A DNA stretch of 64,000 nt. Source: JAFMDF01 sp965277445. Lineage in GTDB: Bacteria > Bacteroidota > Bacteroidia > Chitinophagales > Saprospiraceae. Position numbers and translations under genes: made by a program. The stretch covers positions 124,001 through 188,000 of the forward strand of contig CBDICY010000030.1 in the NCBI GenBank assembly GCA_965277445.1, read 5' to 3'. This document shows positions 35,195 to 43,462 of the stretch, piece by piece (the first letter of the stretch is position 1; each line of letters begins with the position of its first letter). The notes beneath the pieces are model-generated. The model did no database searches, had not been told where the DNA came from, and saw nothing but the letters and a program-made list of their open reading frames with translations.

Positions 35195-36478
35195 ATGAGT
35201 AATATTTTAGATATTCGTTCCAGAGAAATTCTAGATTCTAGAGGAAATCCTACAGTTGAGGTAGAAGTTTTAACGGATGATGGACATTTAGGTCGAGCAG
35301 CCGTACCTTCTGGTGCTTCTACAGGAAAGTATGAAGCAGTAGAATTAAGAGATGGTGATAAGAAGCGATTCCTTGGAAAGGGTGTCTTAAATGCTTGTAG
35401 AAATATTGAGGAAATTATCCGAGAAGAATTGATCGGAGTGGAAGTATTTGAGCAGATTTATATTGATAATATCATGCTTGAATTAGATGGTACACCTAAT
35501 AAATCTAAATTAGGAGCAAATGCTATCTTAGGTGTTTCTATGGCAGTCGCTAAAGCGGCAGCATCGGCAGCAGGACAGCCTTTATACCGATATATTGGTG
35601 GCGTAAATGCACATGTATTACCAGTACCAATGATGAATATCTTGAATGGTGGTTCTCATGCGGATAATAGCATTGATTTTCAGGAATTTATGGTGGTACC
35701 AGTCGGTGCAGACTTCTTTTCTGAAGGGTTGAGAATGGGCGTGGAAATATTCCATAGCTTAAAGGCAGTATTAAAGAAGAAAGGATATTCTACGAATGTA
35801 GGAGACGAAGGTGGTTTTGCACCAAATATCAAATCAAATAAAGAAGCAGTAGAAATTGTATTAAAGTCAATCGAAAACGCAGGATATAGACCAGGTGAAG
35901 ATGTGATGATTGCAATGGATGCGGCAGCTTCTGAATTTTATAATTCAAAAGAGAAAGTATACCATTTCCACCAATCTACAGGAGATAAATTATCTTCTAC
36001 TGATATGGTTTCTTATTGGGCAGATTGGGTGAAGAAATACCCTATTTTCTCCATTGAGGATGGTTTGGATGAAGACGATTGGAAAGGATGGAAAGCCTTG
36101 AATAAGAAATTAGGAAAGAAGGTACAATTAGTAGGAGATGATTTATTTGTAACAAACACCAAGCGTTTACAAAGAGGAATCGACGAAGGTAGTGCGAATT
36201 CTATCTTAATTAAAGTGAATCAAATTGGTACCTTAACAGAAACGATTGATGCGGTGAATATGGCTACTAGAAATGGTTTCACAAGTGTGATGAGTCACCG
36301 TTCTGGAGAAACTGAAGATACCACAATTGCTGATTTAGCAGTTGCTTTAAATACAGGACAAATCAAAACTGGTTCTGCTTCTCGATCTGATAGAATTGCT
36401 AAGTATAACCAATTATTAAGAATTGAAGAAGAATTAGGCGATTCTGGTATTTATCCAGGTAGAGCCTTATTAGGATAA
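35195..36478 (+). CDS. eno: Enolase
   Basis: 427 residues. Converts 2-phosphoglycerate to phosphoenolpyruvate (glycolysis). ILDSRGNPTVEVEV, VPSGASTGKYEAVELRD, the loop LNGGSHADNSIDFQEFM, VGDEGGFAPN, metal ligands in MIAMDAAASEFY and SIEDGLDEDDWKGW, the catalytic Lys in ILIKVNQIGTLTE, and SHRSGETEDT are all present. No promoter box with both halves was found; it may be co-transcribed with carA across the 238-base spacer. An inverted repeat of GAGTTGC words follows the stop. Confidence 0.98.
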   Translation: MSNILDIRSREILDSRGNPTVEVEVLTDDGHLGRAAVPSGASTGKYEAVELRDGDKKRFLGKGVLNACRNIEEIIREELIGVEVFEQIYIDNIMLELDGTPNKSKLGANAILGVSMAVAKAAASAAGQPLYRYIGGVNAHVLPVPMMNILNGGSHADNSIDFQEFMVVPVGADFFSEGLRMGVEIFHSLKAVLKKKGYSTNVGDEGGFAPNIKSNKEAVEIVLKSIENAGYRPGEDVMIAMDAAASEFYNSKEKVYHFHQSTGDKLSSTDMVSYWADWVKKYPIFSIEDGLDEDDWKGWKALNKKLGKKVQLVGDDLFVTNTKRLQRGIDEGSANSILIKVNQIGTLTETIDAVNMATRNGFTSVMSHRSGETEDTTIADLAVALNTGQIKTGSASRSDRIAKYNQLLRIEEELGDSGIYPGRALLG

Positions 36479-36480
36479 AT

Positions 36481-36613
36481 GAGTTGCGAGATACGAGTTG
36501 CGAGTTGTTTTAATAATGACCATTTAATAATTGGTGAAAAGATTGATTAAGGAGATTATTTTGACTAATTGAAGAAAATTCTAAATCCTAACCCGCAACT
36601 CGTAACTCGCAAC
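36481..36613. repeat. GAGTTGC heptad array forming a 22-bp stem, eno-ftsB spacer
   Basis: GAGTTGC GAGATAC GAGTTGC GAGTTGT starts at 36481 (exact period 7). Bases 36483-36504 are complementary to 36592-36613 with two mismatches, leaving a loop of 87 bases. The same word family appears before rplN. Confidence 0.8.
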
Positions 36614-36726
36614 CCGTCAACATCCAATTTTTTTTGCTAAATTGAGGATTCTTAGAAACAAAACGGAATGACAAGGGAATATCTTCAACCCTTCCCAACC
36701 TCAATCCTTCAATCCTTATAAATACT

Positions 36727-37050
36727 ATGGCGAAAAAAATTAGAAGTAATCCGTTTAAACCGTTGATTCGGCAAATTCCTGCGCCGTTAAGAAACCGTTA
36801 CTTTATCGTATTAGTTTTCTTTTTTGGATGGTTGATTTTCTTTGACACCCACAATATGTGGACGCAATATCAATTACAGCAATCCTTGGATAAATTGAAA
36901 TCGGATAAGATTTTTTACGAAGCAAAGATTAAAGAAGTGAAAGAAGAAGCGGATGATATTGCCTTGAATAAGGAAAAATTCGCTAGGGAAAAGTACTTCA
37001 TGAAAAAGAAAAATGAAGATGTTTTTGTGATTGTTAGAGAAGAAGAATAA
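36727..37050 (+). CDS. FtsB/DivIC-like septum formation initiator protein
   Basis: 107 residues. Basic N-terminus (about 30 residues), one membrane segment (YFIVLVFFFGWLIFF, about 32-47), then a coiled coil (QLQQSLDKLKSDKIFYEAKI, KEVKEEADDIALNKEKFARE) and a YFMKKKNEDVFVIV end. This is the layout of the bitopic division proteins FtsB/DivIC, and a downstream position from eno is common for FtsB in many bacteria. Acts in the divisome with FtsL and FtsQ by family knowledge. The upstream bases carry period-8 AATCCTTC words. Confidence 0.85.
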   Translation: MAKKIRSNPFKPLIRQIPAPLRNRYFIVLVFFFGWLIFFDTHNMWTQYQLQQSLDKLKSDKIFYEAKIKEVKEEADDIALNKEKFAREKYFMKKKNEDVFVIVREEE

Positions 37051-37076
37051 GTCGTTAAAGAAAGTAGAATTTATTA

Positions 37077-37084
37077 TATATTTG
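37077..37084 (+). promoter_or_regulatory. Candidate -7 box (TATATTTG) of sucD
   Basis: TATATTTG followed by CGCTCG, 102 bases before the sucD ATG and just after the FtsB-like stop. No good -33 box. Confidence 0.45.
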
Positions 37085-37185
37085 CGCTCGATTAATCAAT
37101 TAAATCATTAACTAGGAGAAGTGATTCCAAACAGTTAAATTTTTAGACTGTTGAATTTTGCAAATCCTGTCATCTCGTATATATT

Positions 37186-38058
37186 ATGGCTGTTTTATTA
37201 GATAGTAAGTCGAAGGTTATTGTTCAAGGTTTTACTGGAAAAGAAGGTTCTTTCCACGCTGGACAAATGATTGAATATGGTACCAATGTAGTAGGTGGCG
37301 TAACGCCAGGAAAAGGTGGTCAAGTACACTTAGGGAAACCTGTATTCAACACCGTTCAAGAAGCAGTTGCTAAAGCAAGAGCGAATACCTCTGTTATTTT
37401 TGTACCTCCAAGATTTGCAGGAGATGCAATTATGGAAGCAGCAGACGCTGGTATCAAAGTAATTATCTGTATTACGGAAGGAATTCCAGTACAGGATATG
37501 GTAAAAGTGAAAGCTTACCTTAGTGATAAATCTTGTCGTTTAGTTGGGCCTAACTGTCCAGGTGTCATTTCTCCAGGATTGGCAAAATGTGGTATTATGC
37601 CAGGTTTTATCCATAAGCAAGGAAGAATTGGTATTGTTTCTCGTTCTGGTACATTGACCTATGAAGCAGTTGATCAAGTAACGAAAGCAGGTATGGGACA
37701 GTCTACTTGTATTGGTATTGGTGGTGATCCAATTATTGGTACAACGACTAAAGAGGCGGTTCAACTATTAATGAACGACCCTGATACAGATGGTATCATC
37801 ATGATTGGTGAAATTGGCGGTGGTATGGAAGCAGAAGCTGCTCGATACATCCAAAGATATGGTACGAAGCCAGTTGTTGGTTTTATCGCTGGTAAAACAG
37901 CACCTGCTGGACGTACCATGGGACATGCTGGTGCGATTATCGGTGGAGAAGAAGATACAGCAGAAGCTAAAATGAAAATTATGGCAGAATGCGGTATTCA
38001 TGTAGTACAGACGCCAGCAGAAATTGGTAGTACAATGAAAAAAGCAATGGGGAAATAA
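37186..38058 (+). CDS. sucD: Succinate-CoA ligase, alpha subunit
   Basis: 290 residues. Couples succinyl-CoA cleavage to NTP synthesis in the TCA cycle, with the SucC beta subunit (not in this window). The N-terminal CoA-binding domain contains IVQGFTGKEGSFHAGQMIEY and GGVTPGKGGQVHLGKPVF. The ligase half has GPNCPGVISPG, IVSRSGTLTYEAVDQ, CIGIGGDPIIGT, and the phosphorylated His in APAGRTMGHAGAIIGG. The alpha and beta genes being apart is usual in this phylum. A terminator lies 24 bases after the stop. Confidence 0.97.
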   Translation: MAVLLDSKSKVIVQGFTGKEGSFHAGQMIEYGTNVVGGVTPGKGGQVHLGKPVFNTVQEAVAKARANTSVIFVPPRFAGDAIMEAADAGIKVIICITEGIPVQDMVKVKAYLSDKSCRLVGPNCPGVISPGLAKCGIMPGFIHKQGRIGIVSRSGTLTYEAVDQVTKAGMGQSTCIGIGGDPIIGTTTKEAVQLLMNDPDTDGIIMIGEIGGGMEAEAARYIQRYGTKPVVGFIAGKTAPAGRTMGHAGAIIGGEEDTAEAKMKIMAECGIHVVQTPAEIGSTMKKAMGK

Positions 38059-38081
38059 TTATTACTCCTTATCATAGCATA

Positions 38082-38117
38082 AAAAAGGGTATTTCGTAAA
38101 TGTGGAATACCCTTTTT
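38082..38117 (+). terminator. Rho-independent terminator after sucD
   Basis: AAAAAGGGTATT (38082-38093) pairs with AATACCCTTTTT (38106-38117), extended inward by one T-G and one C-G pair. Confidence 0.85.
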
Positions 38118-38160
38118 GCATTTGTGGACTTACTGGTTTAAAATCTGTCGGGAGATAGAA

Positions 38161-38338
38161 GAACCAACTTCAACTTCAACTTCAACTTCAATCTCAATCT
38201 CAACTTCAAAAACAAAAAACTTCAACCTCAAAAAAAACGTTGGGAGACAAAATCCGTTGGGGATAGAAAAATCAACTTCAACTTCAAAAATAAAACAAGC
38301 TTCAACTTTAAAAAAATCTCTGCCTACCGCAGACAGGC
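38161..38338. repeat. CAACTT hexamer tract followed by a TCTGCC-GCAGA dyad
   Basis: From 38165 the unit CAACTT/CAATCT repeats about seven times, and again at 38272-38287 and 38303-38309. At 38319-38338 a compact dyad TCTGCCTACCGCAGACAGGC follows, with two competing stems (TCTGC/GCAGA and GCCT/AGGC). It lies between convergent genes. The open frame across it is a by-product of the hexamer. Confidence 0.7.
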
Positions 38339-38349
38339 GTTGAGATAGG

Positions 38350-38880
38350 CTATTTCGTTCGTTCCCCTACAAAACTATTTTCTCTATACTTAAATAGGAT
38401 ATTAAAAGTAGTCAAACTGCCATAAATTCGAGTAATATATTGCTGCATATTTACCTTCTCCTCATCACTCATCTTCTTGCTGGCATTAATTCGTTGTTCC
38501 ATCACCCTTATTCTATCTCTGACCATCACGATCTTATGAAAAAAGGTCTCAATAGGCACTTCTTTTGATTGTAAATCAGGATCAGTTGGTTTTAGAATCA
38601 TCGTGCCTCCTTTCCACTTATCTGCTAAAGGAACGATGCTACTTATATCTGACCAATTTTTTAAAATTTTCATCAAAGACTTTTCTGCTTCTGTATAAGT
38701 AACACTTGTCTCGGCAGGAATAGCCGCAATTACTTCCCACTTATCGTAGTCTTTACCGACTAACTTGATTCCATACGTTTGGAAACAGACGTCATAAGCA
38801 GCACTATGTAATCGAATAATAACGCCAAATCCAAATGCTGGATGCTTAATTCTTGAACCGACTCCTAATACTTCGCTCAT
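38350..38880 (-). CDS. Conserved hypothetical protein with N-terminal Tudor/SH3-like segment
   Basis: 176 residues, no signal peptide or membrane segment. The start GVGSRIKHPAFGFGVIIRLH resembles the small beta domain (GxRVxHxxFGxGxV) found at the C-terminus of UvrD/PcrA helicases, where it binds partner proteins. The rest is helical (MVRDRIRVMEQRINASKKMS, DEEKVNMQQYITRIYGSLTT). Function not recognised. It is convergent with sucD and divergent from the 39008 gene. Confidence 0.6.
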   Translation of the reverse strand: MSEVLGVGSRIKHPAFGFGVIIRLHSAAYDVCFQTYGIKLVGKDYDKWEVIAAIPAETSVTYTEAEKSLMKILKNWSDISSIVPLADKWKGGTMILKPTDPDLQSKEVPIETFFHKIVMVRDRIRVMEQRINASKKMSDEEKVNMQQYITRIYGSLTTFNILFKYRENSFVGERTK

Positions 38881-39007
38881 TTTGTATAGTTTTTATATTG
38901 TAATAAAAAATTATATAAAATAATTACGAACATGAATTTCGATTGTTGCGTAAACCTATATACGCTGATAGCTCTAAATTTTACACACCTACACTTTACC
39001 TAATTCA

Positions 39008-39715
39008 ATGCTTCTAGAAAAGACTGTCCAAAAAAGAGCCTTAACCTTTCTTGAGAAATATTATAATAACCGTTTTATTCGTAGAAAAATATTTGTCGCT
39101 GCGGAAGTACGTACTAAAGCAACTTTTGGCGGAAAAAGAGCAGATGGTTTATTGGCTTTTCAAGGTCGAGTAACGGGCAAGCCTTACGTTGTTTCGATGG
39201 AAGCAAAATCTATTAAAACTTTACCCGCCATTAAACCTTATCAAGACATGCAGCGCTGGTGGTATAATACTATTCGATTTGCCTTGTTTTTAGGAATGGG
39301 AAGTGGTTTGTTTTACTTGGTAGGGCAGGCGAAAAATCAATTAACTTTTCTAGCACCTATCCTATGGTGTTTTTTTGCTGGACTAACTTTTGGTTTACTG
39401 ACTTGGCGAAGTTACCGACATAAAACGGTAGATGTGATTACCCAACTCAAACAGTATCCTGCTAATGAACAATGGTTGGCTTTTTCCAAAGATGCCTTTA
39501 AAGCTTTGACGGAAGAGAAACGAAAAATGCTACAAAAAATATGTCAATATCGGGGAATAGGCTTATTATTAATCGGTACGAATGCGAATACGGAAGTGCT
39601 TTCCAAACCTAAACAACGATGGTATTGGTTTTGGGATGCTTGGGGGAATTGGCAATGGATTAGTGATTATTTGATTTATTATAGTAAGGAGCAAGAAATA
39701 CGACGTGCTATCTGA
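39008..39715 (+). CDS. Membrane-attached protein with PD-(D/E)XK nuclease-like motifs
   Basis: 235 residues. The N-terminal 70 residues fit a restriction-endonuclease-like core: helix 1 with E16/E33, then GKRADGLLAF with D46, then YVVSMEAKS with the E65-x-K67 pair on the following strand. Two membrane segments follow (about 87-106 and 112-133), then a basic soluble C-terminus rich in Trp (RWYWFWDAWGNWQWISDY). I do not know this family. If the motif is real, the nuclease domain faces the cytoplasm. It starts 127 bases from the divergent 38880 gene and ends about 98 bases before the SDR start. Confidence 0.6.
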   Translation: MLLEKTVQKRALTFLEKYYNNRFIRRKIFVAAEVRTKATFGGKRADGLLAFQGRVTGKPYVVSMEAKSIKTLPAIKPYQDMQRWWYNTIRFALFLGMGSGLFYLVGQAKNQLTFLAPILWCFFAGLTFGLLTWRSYRHKTVDVITQLKQYPANEQWLAFSKDAFKALTEEKRKMLQKICQYRGIGLLLIGTNANTEVLSKPKQRWYWFWDAWGNWQWISDYLIYYSKEQEIRRAI

Positions 39716-39813
39716 ATAGTACACGGATGGAAATTTTAATGACCAGTTTGTATAAAAAGCTTAGCTTTAATGACTATTTTGTCATTTATAAACTAATTAA
39801 ATCACCCTTAATC

Positions 39814-40680
39814 ATGAGTAAAGTAGTCGTTATCACAGGAACTTCGACAGGCTTAGGCTTGGCAATTGCCGTATTATTTGCCAAAAACGGCTATACAGTA
39901 TATGCTACTATGCGAAATTTGGCAAAAAAAACTGCCTTATTAGCGGAAGCAAAAAAAGAAAATGTAAGTGTAAATGTGGAAGCTTTAGATGTTACTAAAA
40001 CGAGGAGTATTCAAAATTGTATCAAAAAGATTGTCGCAAAGGAGGGAAAAATTGATCTATTGATTAATAACGCTGGTGCAGGATATATCCGAACAACGGA
40101 ACAGTCAACTATGGCAGAAATTGAATGGGTGACGGATGTAAATTATTATGGCGTGATTCGTTGTACTAAAGCGGTATTGCCGTTAATGAGAGCGGCTAAA
40201 AGTGGTCATATTATTAACATTACTTCTGTTGGTGGCTTAGTCGGACAACCATTTAATGAATTTTATTGTGCCGCTAAATTTGCGGTAGAAGGATATACGG
40301 AAGCATTGGCAAGTTATGTAACGGAAGCATTTGGGATTCAATTTTCTTTAGTAGAACCAGGAGGTATTACTACTGAGTTTGCCAATTCCCTATTAGCTCA
40401 AGCGGCAAGTACTGGTGGGATGCGGAAAGATGTTTATTTACCACTTTTACAACAGTATATTGGATCTGCACAGACGAGGGCAAAAGCAAGTGATACAGGC
40501 GTTTATCAAACTTCGGAGCAAGTAGCGCAAGTTGTTTTGGATGTTGCACAAAACGATAATCCACCAATTAGAACTCGAACTTCTGAATGGTCAAATGGTT
40601 TTACACATTTAAAAACAGTTGGTGACCCTGATGGGACTAAATTAGTGAAAGAAGTGATTGAAAAAACGATGAAGTCATAG
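39814..40680 (+). CDS. Short-chain dehydrogenase/reductase (SDR)
   Basis: 288 residues from the ATG at 39814 (MSKVVVITGTSTGLGLAIAV); an in-frame ATG 29 codons upstream adds residues not typical of the family. The NAD(P) motif TGTSTGLG (8-15), LLINNAGAGY, and the catalytic Tyr-Lys in EFYCAAKFAVEGYTEAL (Y151, K155) are present, with Ser in INITSVGG. Classical SDR of the ketoreductase/oxidoreductase kind; substrate not predictable. Probably co-transcribed with the preceding membrane gene. Confidence 0.9.
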   Translation: MSKVVVITGTSTGLGLAIAVLFAKNGYTVYATMRNLAKKTALLAEAKKENVSVNVEALDVTKTRSIQNCIKKIVAKEGKIDLLINNAGAGYIRTTEQSTMAEIEWVTDVNYYGVIRCTKAVLPLMRAAKSGHIINITSVGGLVGQPFNEFYCAAKFAVEGYTEALASYVTEAFGIQFSLVEPGGITTEFANSLLAQAASTGGMRKDVYLPLLQQYIGSAQTRAKASDTGVYQTSEQVAQVVLDVAQNDNPPIRTRTSEWSNGFTHLKTVGDPDGTKLVKEVIEKTMKS

Positions 40681-40753
40681 TTTTAAAAGCTAAAGGTTTT
40701 AGTCCAGACAGAAATCATTCGATACAAGCTATTCTATCATAAAATAATTTAAA

Positions 40754-41251
40754 ATGAATACTATAAAACGAAGAACAATTAGTACCAAATTTGCAGGGGT
40801 TGTCTTAGTCCTATTATTTCTACAATCTTGCAATGCAGGATTAAAATATACCCCTAAAAACCCTGTAGCACCACCAAGAGATCAAATTACCTTAGGAAAC
40901 GGTGAAAGAAGTAATATCATGGCGGAAGGTATGATGCAAGATGGCGCCACGTTTACTTTTAAAGAGGTAAATATTGAAGGAAATGGCTGGTTAGTATTAC
41001 ATCCTTTTAAAGAAGGTAGACCACATGGCGTAGTGTATGTTGGTTCAACTTATGTTAAGCATGGTAAAAATAAGGATGTCTCTATTACTGTAAAAGATAT
41101 GCCAAAATCTGGAGAAAACTACTTGGTCATGTTACATTGGGACGTAGATCAAGATAAGAATTTTGATTTCGGCGATGGTATTATCGTACCTGATGCGCCT
41201 TTATTTGAAGGAACTAAAATGATCGCTTTTCCAATTAAAGCAAAAGAGTAG
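40754..41251 (+). CDS. Lipoprotein with DUF7282-like beta domain
   Basis: 165 residues. A basic N-terminus, hydrophobic stretch, and lipobox LFLQSC (Cys about residue 26) mark a lipoprotein. The mature part (VNIEGNGWLVLHPFKEGRPH, GVVYVGSTYVKHGKNKDVSI, ENYLVMLHWDVDQDKNFDFG) matches the small beta-sandwich annotated as DUF7282 in archaeal and bacterial surface proteins (my recognition, not searched). Role unknown. It ends at a strong bidirectional terminator shared with the convergent gene. Confidence 0.7.
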   Translation: MNTIKRRTISTKFAGVVLVLLFLQSCNAGLKYTPKNPVAPPRDQITLGNGERSNIMAEGMMQDGATFTFKEVNIEGNGWLVLHPFKEGRPHGVVYVGSTYVKHGKNKDVSITVKDMPKSGENYLVMLHWDVDQDKNFDFGDGIIVPDAPLFEGTKMIAFPIKAKE

Positions 41252-41338
41252 CAGTTTGGAGTAGGCAGTTATTCAGTATTCAGTTAGCAGTATTACAGTT
41301 TCCATTCGATAAAAAACTGCTTGGTTACACTAAATAAC

Positions 41339-41374
41339 AAAGCGACTTAGGAGATAATCTCCTAAGTCGCTTTT
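41339..41374. terminator. Bidirectional Rho-independent terminator
   Basis: AAAGCGACTTAGGAGAT (41339-41355) is perfectly complementary to 41357-41373, ending CGCTTTT. A 17-bp stem between convergent genes. A CAGTATT-type word run (41259-41300) precedes it. Confidence 0.9.
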
Positions 41375-41387
41375 GAACTACTGCCAA

Positions 41388-42164
41388 CTAATACCGTATA
41401 TCCTCCGCTCGCTCACCCACATAGAAACTAAAGGACCAGCCGACTCGAAAGCCGACTAAAACATCAAAACGTTGTTGCTCATCGCTACTTTGAGTAGCAA
41501 AATTAATACTTCGTCTATTTTTGGTAAAAGCTTCGGTAAGTTCAATTCCAGCGAAGAAGTTAACGCCTGTTTTTCTATTTAACTGCTGATAACCAATAAA
41601 TTGTTCAAAGGCTAAGCCATTACTCAATTGGTCATAGCCTTTGATGAATTCTCCTTTTAGTTGATCTGCTGAGCCTGTCTCATCCTGAATTCTTACTTTA
41701 TGTTGTAGTAAACCAGCACCCAAGGTTAATCGAACTCCTGAGCGTTTATTTTTATCAGATAAGTTAAATAACTTTCCCATATGTCCACCAGCATAGAAAC
41801 CTCGTTCTCTTAAAAATACTTCGGCATAAGTCGCTTGACCAGCACCAATACTCCCCAATATGAAACCATCCGAATCTCGTAAACTTAAGAGTACATCTTC
41901 CTTGACGGTATTGCCAAAAAGATTATTTCCCTTTAAGCCGAAGATTAAATTATTTTTTTCTGTGATAAAATCTAAACCACCGCCAAGACTGAAATTATTG
42001 CCAAAGCGATTGCTTAAATCGCCTCCTGGTAAGTGAACGCCGTAAGTCATATTCAACGTAATCACATTATAGGTGTTAATGGAATTTCGTTGAGCAAAAC
42101 AACCGATACTCCAGAGGCAGCAACTGAATAAGAAGAAATATTTTTTTATAGATTTAACTTTCAT
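41388..42164 (-). CDS. Outer-membrane beta-barrel protein, unknown function
   Basis: 258 residues with signal peptide (YFFLFSCCLWSIGCFAQ, cut after FAQ). Repeated alternating strands with Gly/aromatic residues (FSLGGGLDFITEKNNLIFGL, LTLGAGLLQHKVRIQ, GVNFFAGIELTEAF, FDVLVGFRVGWSFSFYVGER) suggest an eight- to ten-stranded barrel. A stretch LRERGFYAGGHMGKLFNLSD is typical of Bacteroidota type porin-like proteins. A CAAATTTA box lies 62 bases upstream of the ATG on this strand. Confidence 0.75.
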   Translation of the reverse strand: MKVKSIKKYFFLFSCCLWSIGCFAQRNSINTYNVITLNMTYGVHLPGGDLSNRFGNNFSLGGGLDFITEKNNLIFGLKGNNLFGNTVKEDVLLSLRDSDGFILGSIGAGQATYAEVFLRERGFYAGGHMGKLFNLSDKNKRSGVRLTLGAGLLQHKVRIQDETGSADQLKGEFIKGYDQLSNGLAFEQFIGYQQLNRKTGVNFFAGIELTEAFTKNRRSINFATQSSDEQQRFDVLVGFRVGWSFSFYVGERAEDIRY

Positions 42165-42225
42165 ATAATGAGTAAGCGCTTGATTATAATAGTTGATAAA
42201 TAATTGTTTTTCGTTAAATTAACTA

Positions 42226-42233
42226 CAAATTTA
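42226..42233 (-). promoter_or_regulatory. -7 box of the 41388 gene (TAAATTTG on the minus strand)
   Basis: CAAATTTA on the plus strand is TAAATTTG on the minus strand. CAAC (42257-42260) lies 23 bases further, as a weak -33 box. Confidence 0.5.
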
Positions 42234-42420
42234 ATCAATCAAAAAGACTTCTGTAGCAACACATTTTTGACGGTATAATTTTTGTTGTTATTTGATTAAC
42301 TTTCAATTAACTAACGACTTAGTAACCTATTAATTACTAATAGAGTATAATAAATTGTTTGTTAATTTTTAAGTACTTAATTTGACTACTGAGAAAATTA
42401 AAAACACATAAATCAACAAC

Positions 42421-43380
42421 ATGAAAAGAATTTTAATTACTGGAGCAGCAGGATTTTTAGGCTCTCATTTATCTGATCGCTTTATCAAAGAGGGCTATCA
42501 TGTGATTGGGATGGATAATTTGCTAACGGGAGATATAAAAAATATTGAACACCTGTTCCCTTTACCACAATTTGAATTTCATCATCACGATATTACCAAA
42601 TACATTCATATCGCTGGTGATCTAGATTATATTTTACATTTTGCTTCTCCTGCTAGTCCAATTGAGTATTTAAAAATGCCGATTCAGACGATGAAAGTAG
42701 GTGCATTAGGAACGCATAATGTGTTAGGCGTAGCGAAAGCTAAAGGTGCTAGGATTTTAGTGGCATCAACTTCTGAAGTTTATGGTGACCCGCTAGTACA
42801 TCCACAAGTGGAAGAATACTGGGGGAATGTAAATCCAATTGGACCAAGAGGCGTTTATGATGAAGCAAAACGTTTTTTAGAGGCAATTACGATGGCTTAC
42901 CATACGTATCATAAAGTAGAAACTAGAATCATTCGGATTTTTAATACTTATGGCCCTAGAATGCGGGTGAATGACGGACGGGTATTGCCTGCGTTTTTCT
43001 CTCAAGCCATTCGTGGGGAAGGGTTGACGGTATTTGGTGACGGTTCTCAAACTCGTTCTTTCTGTTACGTGGATGATTTAGTGGAGGGAATTTACCGTTT
43101 GTTGATGAGTGATTATGATATGCCTGTGAATATCGGAAATCCTGATGAGGTAACGATTAAAGAATTTGGGGAAGAAGTGTTGGCAATGGTTGGTAACCCG
43201 AAAGCAAAATTAGTTTACAAAGAGTTACCGAAAGATGACCCTAAAAAACGGAAGCCAAACATTACCAAAGCGAAAGAAATCTTAGGTTGGGAACCAAAAG
43301 TATCTAGAGCGGAAGGAATGCAACGAACTTATGAATATTTTAAGACGGTTGTGAAGGTAGATGAAACAGTAGACGCTTAA
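42421..43380 (+). CDS. UDP-glucuronate decarboxylase (UDP-xylose synthase)
   Basis: 319 residues. Predicted to oxidise and decarboxylate UDP-glucuronate to UDP-xylose with bound NAD, supplying sugar for surface glycans. Rossmann motif TGAAGFLGSHL (7-17), the UXS hallmark HFASPASPIEYLKMPIQTMK, STSEVYGDPLVHPQ, catalytic Y146-x-x-x-K150 in YDEAKR, and FNTYGPRMRVNDGRVLPAFF are all typical. Followed after 82 bases by the dTDP-glucose dehydratase gene, so the two form a nucleotide-sugar pair. Confidence 0.92.
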   Translation: MKRILITGAAGFLGSHLSDRFIKEGYHVIGMDNLLTGDIKNIEHLFPLPQFEFHHHDITKYIHIAGDLDYILHFASPASPIEYLKMPIQTMKVGALGTHNVLGVAKAKGARILVASTSEVYGDPLVHPQVEEYWGNVNPIGPRGVYDEAKRFLEAITMAYHTYHKVETRIIRIFNTYGPRMRVNDGRVLPAFFSQAIRGEGLTVFGDGSQTRSFCYVDDLVEGIYRLLMSDYDMPVNIGNPDEVTIKEFGEEVLAMVGNPKAKLVYKELPKDDPKKRKPNITKAKEILGWEPKVSRAEGMQRTYEYFKTVVKVDETVDA

Positions 43381-43462
43381 CTTTTCCTGATAAAAACGAT
43401 TATTATTCCAAAATATTAAGCGGTTTCGATTACTATTGGAACTGTACTACAAAAATTAGAAC

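Noticed and set aside
38116..38343. Open frame of 75 codons rich in Ser-Thr after sucD
   Set aside because: It is produced by the CAACTT hexamer tract and runs through the sucD terminator; no start signal and no protein-like composition.
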